From Parapristionchus giblindavisi (taxonomy: Eukaryota; Nematoda; Chromadorea; Rhabditida; Diplogasteridae): a stretch of 64,000 nucleotides of DNA. Shown in pieces: positions 1-12,050 of the stretch. The stretch spans positions 1 through 64,000 of the forward strand of contig CALSFV010000143.1 of assembly GCA_943737045.1 (NCBI GenBank), given 5' to 3'. Each line of letters begins with the position of its first letter. Position 1 is the stretch's first letter. Position numbers and translations under genes: made by a program. The notes under the pieces are model-generated. The model had not been told where the DNA came from, searched no databases, and saw nothing but the letters and a program-made list of their open reading frames with translations.

Positions 1-3000
1 GGGAGAGGGAAGAGGGAGAGGGAGAGATCTAAGAGGGAGAGGGAGAGATCCAAGAGGGGGCGAGGGAGAGATCCAAGAGGGAGAGGGAAAGGGAGAGATC
101 CAAAAGGGAGAGGGAGAGATCCAAAAGGGAGAGAGAGATCCAAGAGGGAGAGGGAAAGGGAGAGATCCAAAAGGGAGAGGGGGAGATCCAAAAGGGAGAG
201 GGAGAGATCTAAGAGTCAGAGGGAGAGATCCAAGAGGGAGAGGGAGAGATCCAAGAGGGAGAGGGAGAGATCTAAGAGGGAGAGGGAGAGATCCAAGGGG
301 GCGAGGAAGAGATCCAAGAGGGAGAGGGAGAGATCCAAGAGGGAGAGGGAGAGATCCAAGAGGGAGAGGGAAAGGGAGAGATCCAAGAGGGAGAGGGAGA
401 GATCCAAGAGGGAGAGGGAGAGATCTAAGAGGGAGAGGGAGAGATCCAAGAGGGAGAGGGAAAGATCCAAGAGGGAGAGGGAGAGATCTAAGAGGGAGAG
501 GGAGAGATCCAAAAGGGAGAGGGAGAGATCCAAGATGGAGAGGGAAAGGGAGAGATCCAAGAGGGAGAGGGAAAGGGAGAGATCCAAAAGGGAGAGGGAG
601 AGATCTAAGAGGGAGAGGGAGAGATCCAAAAGGGAGAGGGAGAGATCCAAAAGGGAGAGGGAAAGGGAGAGATCCAAGAGGGAGAGGGAAAGGGAGAGAT
701 CCAAAAGGGAGAGGGAGAGATCTAAGAGGGAGAGGGAGAGATCTAAGAGGGAGAGGGAGAGATCCAAGGGGGCGAGGGAGAGATCCAAGAGGGAGAGGGA
801 AAGGGAGAGATCCAAAAGGGAGAGGAAGAGATCCAAAAGGGAGAGAGAGATCCAAGATGGAGAGGGAGAGATCCAAGAGGGAGAGGGAGAGATCCAAGGG
901 GGAGAGGGAGAGATCCAAGGGAGAGAGGGAGAGATCCAAGAGGGAGAGGGAGAGATCCAAGGGGGAGAGGGAGAGATCCAAGGGAGAGAGGGAGAGATCC
1001 TAAGGGGGAGAGGGAGAGATCCTAAGAGGGAGAGGGAGAGATCCAAAAGGGGGAGAGGGAGAGATCCGAGAGGGAGAGATCCAAAACTGAGAGGGAGAGA
1101 TCCAAGGGGGAGAGGGAGAGATCCAGGGAGAGATCTAAGAGGGAGAGGGAGAGATCTAAGAGGGAGAAGGAGAGATTCATGAAGGAGAGGGAGAGATCCA
1201 AGAGGGAGAGATCCAAAACTGAGAGGGAGAGATCCAAGGGGGAGAGGGAGAGATCCAAGGGAGAGATCTAAGAGGGAGAGGGAGAGATCTAAGAGGAGAG
1301 AGGGAGAGATTCATGAGGGAGAGGGAGAGATCCAAAAGGGAGAGGGAGAGATCCAAGGGGGAGAGGGAGAGATCCAAGGGAGAGAGGGAGAGATCCAAAA
1401 GGGAGAGGGAGAGATCCAAGGGGGAGAGGGAGAGATCCAAGGGAGAGAGGGAGAGATCTAAGAGGGAGAGGGAGAGATCTAAGAGGGAGAGGGAGAGATC
1501 CAAAAGGGAGAGGGAGAGATCCGAGACGGAGAGATCCAAAACTGAGAGGGAGAGATCCAAGGTTGAGAGGGAGAGATCCAAGGGAGAGAGGGAGAGATCT
1601 AAGAGGGAGAGGGAGAGATCTAAGAGGGAGAGGGAGAGATTCATGAGGGAGAGGGAGAGATTCATGAGGGAGAGGGAGAGATCTAAGAGGGAGAGGGAGA
1701 GATCCAAGGGAGAGAGGGAGAGATCCAAGGTTGAGAGGGAGAGATCCAAGGGAGAGAGGGAGAGATCTAAGAGGGAGAGGGAGAGATCTAAGAGGGAGAA
1801 GGAGAGATTCATGAGGGATAGGGAGAGATCCAAGAGGGAGAGATCCAAAACTGAGAGGGAGAGATCCAAGGGGGAGAGGGAGAGATCCAAGGGAGAGATC
1901 TAAGAGGGAGAGGGAGAGATCTAAGAGGGAGAGGGAGAGATTCATGAGGGAGAGGGAGAGATCCAAAAGGGAGAGGGAGAGATCCAAGGGGGAGAGGGAG
2001 AGATCCAAGGGAGAGAGGGAGAGATCCAAAAGGGAGAGGGAGAGATCCAAGGGGGAGAGGGAGAGATCCAAGGGAGAGAGGGAGAGATCTAAGAGGGAGA
2101 GGGAGAGATCTAAGAGGGAGAGGGAGAGATCCAAAAGGGAGAGGGAGAGATCCGAGACGGAGAGATCCAAAACTGAGAGGGAGAGATCCAAGGTTGAGAG
2201 GGAGAGATCCAAGGGAGAGAGGGAGAGATCTAAGAGGGAGAGGGAGAGATCTAAGAGGGAGAGGGAGAGATTCATGAGGGAGAGGGAGAGATTCATGAGG
2301 GAGAGGGAGAGATCTAAGAGGGGGAGAGGGAGAGATCCTAAGAGGGAGAAGGATCTAAGAGAGAGGGAGAGATCCAAAAGGAGAGAGACGGAGAGATCCA
2401 AGAGGGTTGAGAGGGAGAGATCAAGGGAGAGAGGGAGAGATCAAGGATCTAAGAGAGAGGGAGAGATCATAAGAGGGAGAGGGAGAGATCTAAGAGGGAG
2501 AGGGAGAGATCCAAGGGGGAGAGGGAGAGATCATGAGGGAGAGGGAGAGATCTAAGAGGGAGAGGGAGAGATTCATGAGGGAGAGGGAGAGATCTAAGAG
2601 GGAGAGGGAGAGATCCAAGAAGGAGGGAAAGATCCAAGAGGGAGAGGGAAAGGGAGAGATCCACAAGGGAGAGGGAGAGATCCAAAAGGGAGAGGGAGAG
2701 ATCCAAGAGGGAGAGGGAAAGGGAGAGATCCAAGAGGGAGAGGGAAAGGGAGAGATCCAAAAGGGAGAGGGAGAGATCTAAGAGGGAGAGGGAGAGATCC
2801 AAGGGGGCGAGGGAGAGATCCAAAAGGGAGAGGGAGAGATCCAAAAGGGAGAGGGAAAGGGAGAGATCCAAGAGGGAGAGGGAAAGGGAGAGATCCAAAA
2901 GGGAGAGGGAGAGATCTAAGAGGGAGAGGGAGAGATCCAAGGGGGCGAGGGAGAGATCCAAAAGGGAGAGGGAGAGATCCAAGATGGAGAGGGAAAGGGA

Positions 3001-6000
3001 GAGATCCAAGAGGGAGAGGGAAAGGGAGAGATCCAAAAGGGAGAGGGAGAGATCTAAGAGGGAGAGGGAGAGATCCAAAAGGGAGAGGGAGAGATCCAAA
3101 AGGGAGAGGGAGAGATCCAAGAGGGAGAGGGAGAGATCTAAGAGGGAGAGGGAGAGATCCAAAAGGGAGAGTGAGAGATCCAAAAGGGAGAGGGAGAGAT
3201 CCAAGATGGAGAGGGAAAGGGAGAGATCCAAGAGGGAGAGGGAAAGGGAGAGATCCAAAAGGGAGAGGGAGAGATCTAAGAGGGAGAGGGAGAGATCTAA
3301 GAGGGAGAGGGAGAGATCCGAGAGGGAGAGATCCAAAACTGAGAGGGAGAGATCCAAAAGGGAGAGGGAGAGATCCAAGATGGAGAGGGAAAGGGAGAGA
3401 TCCAAGAGGGAGAGGGAAAGGGAGAGATCCAAAAGGGAGAGGGAGAGATCTAAGAGGGAGAGGGAGAGATCTAAGAGGGAGAGGGAGAGATCCAAAAGGG
3501 AGAGGGAGAGATCCAAAAGGGAGAGGGAGAGATCCAAGAGGGAGAGGGAAAGGGAGAGATCCAAGAGGGAGAGGGAAAGGGAGAGATCCAAAAGGGAGAG
3601 GGAGAGATCTAAGAGGGAGAGGGAGAGATCTAAGAGGGAGAGGGAGAGATCCAAGGGGGCGAGGGAGAGATCCAAGAGGGAGAGGGAAAGGGAGAGATCC
3701 AAAAGGGAGAGGAAGAGATCCAAAAGGGAGAGAGAGATCCAAGATGGAGAGGGAGAGTTCCAAGAGGGAGAGGGAGAGATCTAAGAGGGAGAGGGAGAGA
3801 TCCAAGAGGGAGAGGGAGAGATCTAAGAGGGAGAGGGAGAGATCCAAGGGGGCGAGGGAGAGATCCAAGAGGGAGAGGGAGAGATCCAAGAGGGAGAGGG
3901 AAAGGGAGAGATCCAAGAGGGAGAGGGAGAGATCCAAGAGGGAGAGGGAGAGATCTAAGAGGGAGAGGGAGAGATCCAAGAGGGAGAGGGAAAGATCCAA
4001 GAGGGAGAGGGAGAGATCTAAGAGGGAGAGGGAGAGATCCAAAAGGGAGAGGGAGAGATCCAAGATGGAGAGGGAAAGGGAGAGATCCAAGAGGGAGAGG
4101 GAAAGGGAGAGATCCAAAAGGGAGAGGGAGAGATCTAAGAGGGAGAGGGAGAGATCCAAAAGGGAGAGGGAGAGATCCAAAAGGGAGAGGGAAAGGGAGA
4201 GATCCAAGAGGGAGAGGGAAAGGGAGAGATCCAAAAGGGAGAGGGAGAGATCTAAGAGGGAGAGGGAGAGATCTAAGAGGGAGAGGGAGAGATCCAAGGG
4301 GGCGAGGGAGAGATCCAAGAGGGAGAGGGAAAGGGAGAGATCCAAAAGGGAGAGGAAGAGATCCAAAAGGGAGAGAGAGATCCAAGATGGAGAGGGAGAG
4401 ATCCAAGAGGGAGAGGGAGAGATCCAAGAGGGAGAGGGAAAGATCCAAGAGGGAGAGGGAGAGATCTAAGAGGGAGAGGGAGAGATCCAAGGGGGCGAGG
4501 GAGAGATCCAAGAGGGAGAGGGAAAGGGAGAGATCCAAAAGGGAGAGGGAGAGATCCAAAAGGGAGAGAGAGATCCAAGAGGGAGAGGGAAAGGGAGAGA
4601 TCCAAAAGGGAGAGGGGGAGATCCAAAAGGGAGAGGGAGAGATCCAAGGGGGCGAGGAAGAGATCCAAGAGGGAGAGGGAGAGATCCAAGAGGGAGAGGG
4701 AGAGATCCAAGAGTCAGAGGGAGAGATCCAAGAGGGAGAGGGAGAGATCCAAGAGGGAGAGGGAGAGATCAAGAGGGAGAGGGAGAGATCCAAGAGGGAG
4801 AGGGAGAGATCCAAGAGGGAGAGGGAGAGATCCTAAGAGGGAGAGGGAGAGATCCAAGAGGGAGAGGGAAAGATCCAAGAGGGAGAGGGAGAGATCTAAG
4901 AGGGAGAGGGAGAGATCCAAAAGGGAGAGGGAGAGATCCAAGATGGAGAGGGAAAGGGAGAGATCCAAGAGGGAGAGGGAAAGGGAGAGATCCAAAAGGG
5001 AGAGGGAGAGATCTAAGAGGGAGAGGGAGAGATCCAAAAGGGAGAGGGAGAGATCCAAAAGGGAGAGGGAAAGGGAGAGATCCAAGAGGGAGAGGGAAAG
5101 GGAGAGATCCAAAAGGGAGAGGGAGAGATCTAAGAGGGAGAGGGAGAGATCTAAGAGGGAGAGGGAGAGATCCAAGGGGGCGAGGGAGAGATCCAAGAGG
5201 GAGAGGGAAAGGGAGAGATCCAAAAGGGAGAGGAAGAGATCCAAAAGGGAGAGAGAGATCCAAGATGGAGAGGGAGAGATCCAAGAGGGAGAGGGAGAGA
5301 TCCAAGAGGGAGAGGGAAAGATCCAAGAGGGAGAGGGAGAGATCTAAGAGGGAGAGGGAGAGATCCAAGGGGGCGAGGGAGAGATCCAAGAGGGAGAGGG
5401 AAAGGGAGAGATCCAAAAGGGAGAGGGAGAGATCCAAAAGGGAGAGAGAGATCCAAGAGGGAGAGGGAAAGGGAGAGATCCAAAAGGGAGAGGGGGAGAT
5501 CCAAAAGGGAGAGGGAGAGATCTAAGAGTCAGAGGGAGAGATCCAAGAGGGAGAGGGAGAGATCCAAGAGGGAGAGGGAGAGATCTAAGAGGGAGAGGGA
5601 GAGATCCAAGGGGGCGAGGAAGAGATCCAAGAGGGAGAGGGAAAGGGAGAGATCCAAAAGGGAGAGGGAGAGATCCAAAAGGGAGAGGGAGAGATCCAAG
5701 AGGGAGAGGGAGAGATCTAAGAGGGAGAGGGAGAGATCCAAGAGGGAGAGGGAAAGATCCAAGAGGGAGAGGGAGAGATCTAAGAGGGAGAGGGAGAGAT
5801 CCAAAAGGGAGAGGGAGAGATCCAAGATGGAGAGGGAAAGGGAGAGATCCAAGAGGGAGAGGGGGAGATCCAAAAGGGAGAGGGAGGGATCCAAGATGGA
5901 GAGGGAAAGATCCAAGAGGGAGAGGGAAAGGGAGAGATTAAAAAGGGAGAGGGAGAGATCTAAGAGGGAGAGGGAGAGATCCAAGATGGAGAGGGAAAGA

Positions 6001-6955
6001 TCCAAGAGGGAGAGGGAAAGGGAGAGATCCAAAAGGGAGAGGGAGAGATCTAAGAGGGAGAGGGAGAGATCCAAGATGGAGAGGGAAAGATCCAAGAGGG
6101 AGAGGGAAAGGGAGAGATCCAAAAGGGAGAGGGAGAGATCTAAGAGGGAGAGGGAGAGATCCAAGTTGGAGAGGGAAAGATCCAAGAGGGAGAGGGAAAG
6201 GGAGAGATTCAAAAGGGAGAAGGAGAGATCCAAAAGGGAGAGGGAGAGATCCAAGATGGAGAGGGAAAGATCCAAGAGGGAGAGGGAAAGGGAGAGATTC
6301 AAAAGGGAGAGGGAGAGATCTAAGAGGGAGAGGGAGAGATCTAAGAGGGAGAGGGAGAGATCCAAGATGGAGAGGGAAAGATCCAAGAGGGAGAGGGAAA
6401 GGGAGAGATTCAAAAGGGAGAGGGAGAGATCCAAAAGGGAGAGGGAGAGATCTAAGAGGGAGAGGGAGAGATCCAAGATGGAGATGGAAAGATCCAAGAG
6501 GGAGAGGGAAAGGGAGAGATTCAAAAGGGAGAGGGAGAGATCTAAGAGGGAGAGGGAGAGATCTAAGAGGGAGAGGGAGAGATCTAAGAGGGAGAGGGAG
6601 AGATCTAAGAGGGAGAGGGAAAGGGAGAGATCCAAAAGGGAGAGGGAGAGATCTAAGAGGGAGAGGGAGAGATCCAAGAGGGAGAGGGAGAGATCTAAGA
6701 GGGAGAGGGAAAGGGAGAGATCCAAAAGAGAGAGGGAGAGATCTAAGAGGGAGAGGGAGAGATCCAAGAGGGAGAGGGAAAGGGAGAGATCCAAGAGGGA
6801 GAGGGAGAGATCCAAAAGGGAGAGGGAAAGATCCAAGAGGGAGAGGGAAAGGGAGAGATCCAAGAGGGAGAGGGCGAGATCCAAAAGGGAGAGGGAGAGA
6901 TCCAAAAGGGAGAGAGAGAGAGATCCAAGAGGGAGAGTTAAGGCTAATGAATGAA
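1..6955. repeat. Purine-rich tandem satellite-like array, ~21-bp unit
   Basis: The whole stretch is built from a ~21-bp unit (core GAGAGATCCAAGAGGGAGA) mixed with 27-bp versions that contain an extra AAAGGG step, and with variants carrying ATTCATGAG, AAACTGAG or GGGGGCGAG. The + strand is almost entirely purine apart from the TCC/TCT of each unit. The basic unit is a multiple of three and has no stop in several frames, so both strands show very long pseudo-open frames (RERERSK-type on +, LDLSLSL-type on -). I read these as artefacts of the repeat and not as genes. Higher-order copies are visible: a block beginning near 1313 recurs near 1944 (631-bp period), and a ~330-bp block near 535 recurs near 4066 and 4943. 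The array runs off the left edge and stops abruptly near 6955. Confidence 0.95.
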
Positions 6956-7326
6956 GTGTCCTACTAAAAAAAAAGATGATTGATATGAAAGTGAAATGAA
7001 TGAATAAAGGTAATATAGAGTATACATAGAAGTTATTGAATTGAATGGAAGTACTTTAAGAAGAGGAAACTAGATATGAGACATACTCTATTATATAATT
7101 TTAATTGAATACATCAAACTTCCTCACTTAGAATATACCATTGGATTGTATCAATTGAGATAATATATGAATGAAATAAGAATGAATCCATCTACTGTAC
7201 TTATATATAATGATCCACTTGATCATTCAACCCAAGTCATATTCAATATACTCAAGAATAGAGAACATATCCATTTTATTTATAATGAACAACGATAGTA
7301 TAAAAAGGATTAAACAATTTGAATAG
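6956..7326. other. AT-rich spacer with no recognised gene
   Basis: A unique AT-rich stretch between the purine array and the 45-bp minisatellite. I see no conserved exon or clear signal in it. Confidence 0.6.
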
Positions 7327-7790
7327 AAGAGAGTAAAAGACAATGTGAGAAGAAGAAGAGGAAGAAGAGGAAGAGATGGTAGAGACAATGTGAGAAGAAG
7401 AAGATGAAGAAGAGAAAGAGATGGTAGAGACAATGTGAGAAGAAGAAGAGGAAGAAGAGGAAGAGATGGTAAAGACAATGTGAGAAGAAGAAGAGGAAGA
7501 AGAGGAAGAGATGGTACAGACAATGTGAGAAGAAGAAGAGGAAGAAGAGGAAGAGATGGTAGAGACAATGTGAGAAGAAGAAGAGGAAGAAGAGGAAGAG
7601 ATGGTAGAGACAATGTGAGAAGAAGAAGAGGAAGAGATGGTAGAGACAATGTGAGAAGAAGAAGAGGAAGAAGAGGAAGAGATGGTAGAGACAATGTGAG
7701 AAGAAGAAGAGGAAGAAGAGGAAGAGATGGTAGAGACAATGTGAGAAGAAGAAGAGGAAGAAGAGGAAGAGATGGTAGAGACAAATTACC
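7327..7790. repeat. 45-bp minisatellite
   Basis: About ten head-to-tail copies of a 45-bp unit containing GACAATGTGAGAAGAAGAAG followed by a GGAAGAAGAGGAAGAGATGG stretch. One copy near 7620 lacks a GGAAGAAGA step. Because the unit is divisible by three, the + strand reads RRRRGRRGRDGRDNV repeats and the - strand reads leucine/proline-rich repeats. One early copy has an in-frame TGA, and there is no flanking conserved exon. I regard it as non-coding satellite-type DNA just downstream of RFC3. Confidence 0.85.
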
Positions 7791-7959
7791 ATTCCAGGGT
7801 AAAGGCAATGGGGACACATAACATAAGAGATCTTAAGAGAAGAATAACCATATTATCATAATTAGAATATAATAAGATTGAAAAGTAATAACTATGAGAT
7901 ATGGAATGAATCAATTATATGCATATACATAGAATAATCATGGATCAATATATCATTGA

Positions 7960-9737
7960 TTACTTAGCATTCTTATGCTCTGAATAGATATGCATGAATG
8001 CAGCTACAAATGCTTCCAGATGAAAGATTGCCTGTGATTGATTGATTGATTCATAGTATAGATACAGTATACCTTTGATCCTTTTGTTAATCGATGTTCA
8101 AATTCAGCAGCAGATTCAATGACTTCACTACGAATAGATGAATGACATTGAAGAATAAGATAATTGACTAGATTCTATAATTATCATCATAATGACCAAA
8201 TACAAATTACAATGCTACTGTAACTACCAAAACTATGTATGATATTAAATGAACTATTTAATTAATATAAAACATACCAAAAATACAGTTTGTGGAGGAA
8301 TACATCTTGATAAGATTTCATACAATCGATTTCTCACTTCTAATAAAGCTTCAGAACTTTGTTTACGTATCATTATATTAGCAGTTTCATCAAGATATTT
8401 CTCCCAATCAGGAATTGGAACCTATATCAAGTAATATCTTAAAAGACAATAAACATATATCATCATAGCATCTATTCCAATATTCAATTTCATTTAACAA
8501 TTATTATATATATATATTGTAAGTATAGTATACATCGTCTATCATATAATTGAATCCAACTATTCATTCATTCATACCTCATCATTAGGTTTGAGTGGAG
8601 TAGATACTGGATGCATTGCTTCAACCATAAGAAGAGCCCTTCAATATAATATGAATAGACAACATCATGGCTACTTTCACTATACCTCTACTTTTCTCTC
8701 TCTCCCTCCTCTCCCTTTCCCTCTCCCTCTCCTTCCCTTCCCTCTCCATTTCCCTTTCTACTCTTTTACTCGTAATTCCTTTCTTTCCTCACCTTCTCAT
8801 ATTTCCTTTTGATTTCTCTAATAATTTCTTCATAACAGATGGAGGAATGCTAAAGTTCTCCTTTAAAGCCACATCATTTAGAGATGATTCAATCTATAAT
8901 CAATCAATCAATATTATATCCTTTTCCATCTACAGTAATCCTCACCTCTGAATCTTTAGGTGCTCCCACACGGATTGTCATACAACGACTTCTGAGTGGA
9001 TCAATAACACGAGATAATGATTCTCCACATAGTATCAAACGACAATTGCCTCAAATAATCTATTATGAATCTACATATAATCGATATAAATACAGTATGA
9101 ATATAAGAGATTGAATATGATACCAGAATACTTTTCCATAGTTCTACGTAGAGCATGTTGAGCATCTCTTGATAATTGATCCATTTCCATTAGAACCACA
9201 ACCTACAATAATCTTTCACAATTACAGTACTATCAAAATATATCTACCGTATACCTTGAATGATTTCTGGGCAACATAATCAATTTGCGCAGTTTGTGCC
9301 ATTTGCTTGACAACATCTTGAACAACAACACGATCATATATTCCTACATCACTGAATAAAAAGAATAATAGAATATATGATATGATTATGAATACTTACG
9401 ATGGAGTCAATTCGATATGATAATTACTAGATAATGTTTGTACTTCTAATTTCTTTCCTGATGGAGCAGTGAATGATTTGGTTTCTAACCTTATTTGATC
9501 TGCCCCTGGACCATATCTGAATCAATCAATACAATAATCAATCAATAATTGAATGACTAACAATTGATTGAGAATACAATGAATTCTGGTTTTCTTTCCA
9601 GCTCCAGAAGGTCCATATACCAATAGATGCGGGAAATCGTCTCGATTGACAAGAGATGATATATTATCAGCTTGATCTTTATGATAGGATAGAGATGATA
9701 ATTCATGAGGACGATATTTATCTACCCATAGAGACAT
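7960..9737 (-). CDS. RFC3: Replication factor C subunit 3 (clamp-loader small subunit)
   Basis: A subunit of the pentameric clamp loader, which opens PCNA and loads it on primer-template DNA in the nucleus. The start MSLWVDKYRP is the family N-terminus, so I prefer the ATG at 9737 over an in-frame ATG 15 bp upstream. Exon 1 has the Walker A motif GPSGAGKKT. A later exon near 9170 has the Walker-B/sensor region with MDQLSRDAQHALRRTME, where family members typically have EVD. The SRC arginine-finger motif follows near 9000. The last exon (acceptor at about 8040) reads AIFHLEAFVAAFM and ends at a TAA, matching the family C-terminus. There are several introns. The intron around 8690-8800 is expanded by a CT-rich tract. 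Family lengths are ~350 aa and this model is similar. Intron boundaries were set by eye. Confidence 0.93.
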
Positions 9738-10191
9738 TATTGATTGATTCACTCTTAAAACATTTATATTCCATCAATCAATCAATCATATCAATCGATA
9801 TTCGAATCGAGAACATCAACTCAACGACAATATCTTCAATTATACTTCAAGGTAAAAAAATGATTTTTTATCATGTGCTTAATTAGCACGAAATATATTT
9901 GAAAGAATTGAAAATAAGAGTTATTGTATCATTTAGATATTGTTAGTACATGTAAATAAGAGTGATAAGGATACATGGGAATGGTACATCGAGTTTTTCT
10001 TCTTATATTTCAAAATTTCATGTAAATGTCGTTTTTACATAGGGCATTCGGCACACACAATTGTTCGAAAAGTCCTAATTTTATAGGGGGATACCCATGG
10101 TGATGAGGATACGGTAGACATTAAGATGAGAGATACTCATAGAGGTAGAGAATGAGATGAAAGGAATATGGAGGATCAAGGATAGAATCAT
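9738..10191. other. Intergenic spacer RFC3 / NCAPH2
   Basis: About 450 bp between the RFC3 start and the 3' end of NCAPH2, both on the minus strand. It should hold the RFC3 promoter and the NCAPH2 3'UTR. No conserved coding stretch was seen. Confidence 0.6.
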
Positions 10192-12012
10192 TTATAAGAC
10201 TCCTTCTTTATCGATTTGTTCATGATGTCGTTCTCTTTTGAGTAGAGTAACATTCATAGGAACAACTTGAGATGATGTATCATCATAATCAATATGAACA
10301 TTATATGTATTAGCCATCATTAGAATTGATAACATATATCGTGATACTTCACGTTCATCACAATTCATTAATAACTGAATCAATTAATGAATGAATCAAT
10401 GAATAGATTAAGGACCAACCTGTGGCAAACATTTCAATTCATTCAATGATTCAAATTTCTTCAACATTTCATCACCATATTCATGAATATCAAAGTCTTT
10501 GAACTTTTCTTCTTCAGCTAATATAGGATGTAGTCTGAAATAGAATAGAATATATATATATCATCTATCATATCAATAAATACTTACGTTTCACTCCATG
10601 CAGATACTCGTTTACTCATTTCACTAACAAGAATATCATTCTTATCGTTCCAATGACTCAAATTTAAGCATTATATTTTAGATTTATTTAACACAATAAA
10701 TACAAACGAACTTGTCAATAACAGAGTTAACTACTCCATCTCTATCTCCTCCAGTTATATATACGAGTACTCCTTTAGTAAACTGAAAGCAAATGATATC
10801 ATATGATTATTCTTATTCTTTATTTATTGATTGAATGAATAATAGATACCATATGATCTTCTTCACGTAATTCAAGTTTATCATCATATTTGGATTGAGT
10901 ATTTTCTTCAGCCATAAGAGTATCTCCCATATTGATTACATCATTATCCATTACATCCATTCTATCATTATAACCATAATCATTTCTATCATATCCATCA
11001 TCATCATATACATCTCCATAATCATCATCTTCATTTACATATACTTCATCTTCTCTTTCCACATTCTCTTTATCTTCCTACAATTATTCCGATAATCAAT
11101 ATTAAAAATGTATGATTAAATGATAATGTTATATAATATTATCACTACTATAAGTAATAATAAAAAGATGGCTGGATACCGTACACAATATACTTACATT
11201 AGGAATGAAAATCTTCGCCGATCTTCTAGGTACTCCTTTCTTCGTTTCTTTCTTAATCTTCTTTTTCGAAACAGTGTTAGTAAATCGAGATAGTGCATTT
11301 TTAGTCTATAATATAGCGATACTATCTGATATTGTAATTGTATGAAGTGAATGACTCACCCAACCATCTTTAGTATTCAATATCTTCTTAGTTCCTTTTC
11401 TTTGTATATATTGATTGATATAAGTGATAGTCTCAATAGCTCGTCCTCTTTCATCCATTTCATTATATTCCTATATCAATAACAATTGGAACGTTCAGAG
11501 GGAATATACAATATGAATACCTTTATCTTCCTTTTTTGAATAGTCTTTATTTTCATTTCACATTGAGATAATTGATATGGACATCTCTTCCATTTATATT
11601 CAATGAATTCATCTTCAGCTATTGATTCTATTGGATCTAGTTCATATTCATCTTCCTCCCACTATAATTTATTCATATTCAATATATTCTACAGTATGAC
11701 TAATTGTATCGTATAATATAATCATTGATCGAATGACTACAAATAAAAGAAATAGAGCATACAGGATTCTTCATAACAGGATTAGATACATTGTCTATCT
11801 CCATATCTTCTCTATCAGAAAATCCATCTTCAATCAATCGATAATTAATAATTGAAATAATAATGATAATGATCTACCATTATGATAAGGATCATATCCT
11901 CCTTCTCCATATGATTCATCAATAGGAGGTAAATTATATCGTTGACTTTGTCTCAATACTTCTTCTGTTCGTCTTCTTTCTTCTATTGAACTCAATGCAC
12001 CTTCACGTATTG

Positions 12013-12050
<38 letters not shown>

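Noticed and set aside
216..6928. Very long open frames on both strands (RERERSK-type, LDLSLSL-type)
   Set aside because: They follow directly from a stop-free tandem unit divisible by three; no non-repeat domain, start context or exon structure.
7435..7821. 128-codon arginine/glycine-rich frame over the 45-bp repeats
   Set aside because: Product of the minisatellite; an upstream repeat copy contains an in-frame stop and no conserved sequence flanks it.
8591..8951. Plus-strand frames over the CT-rich tract
   Set aside because: They are antisense to RFC3 exons and an intronic pyrimidine run.
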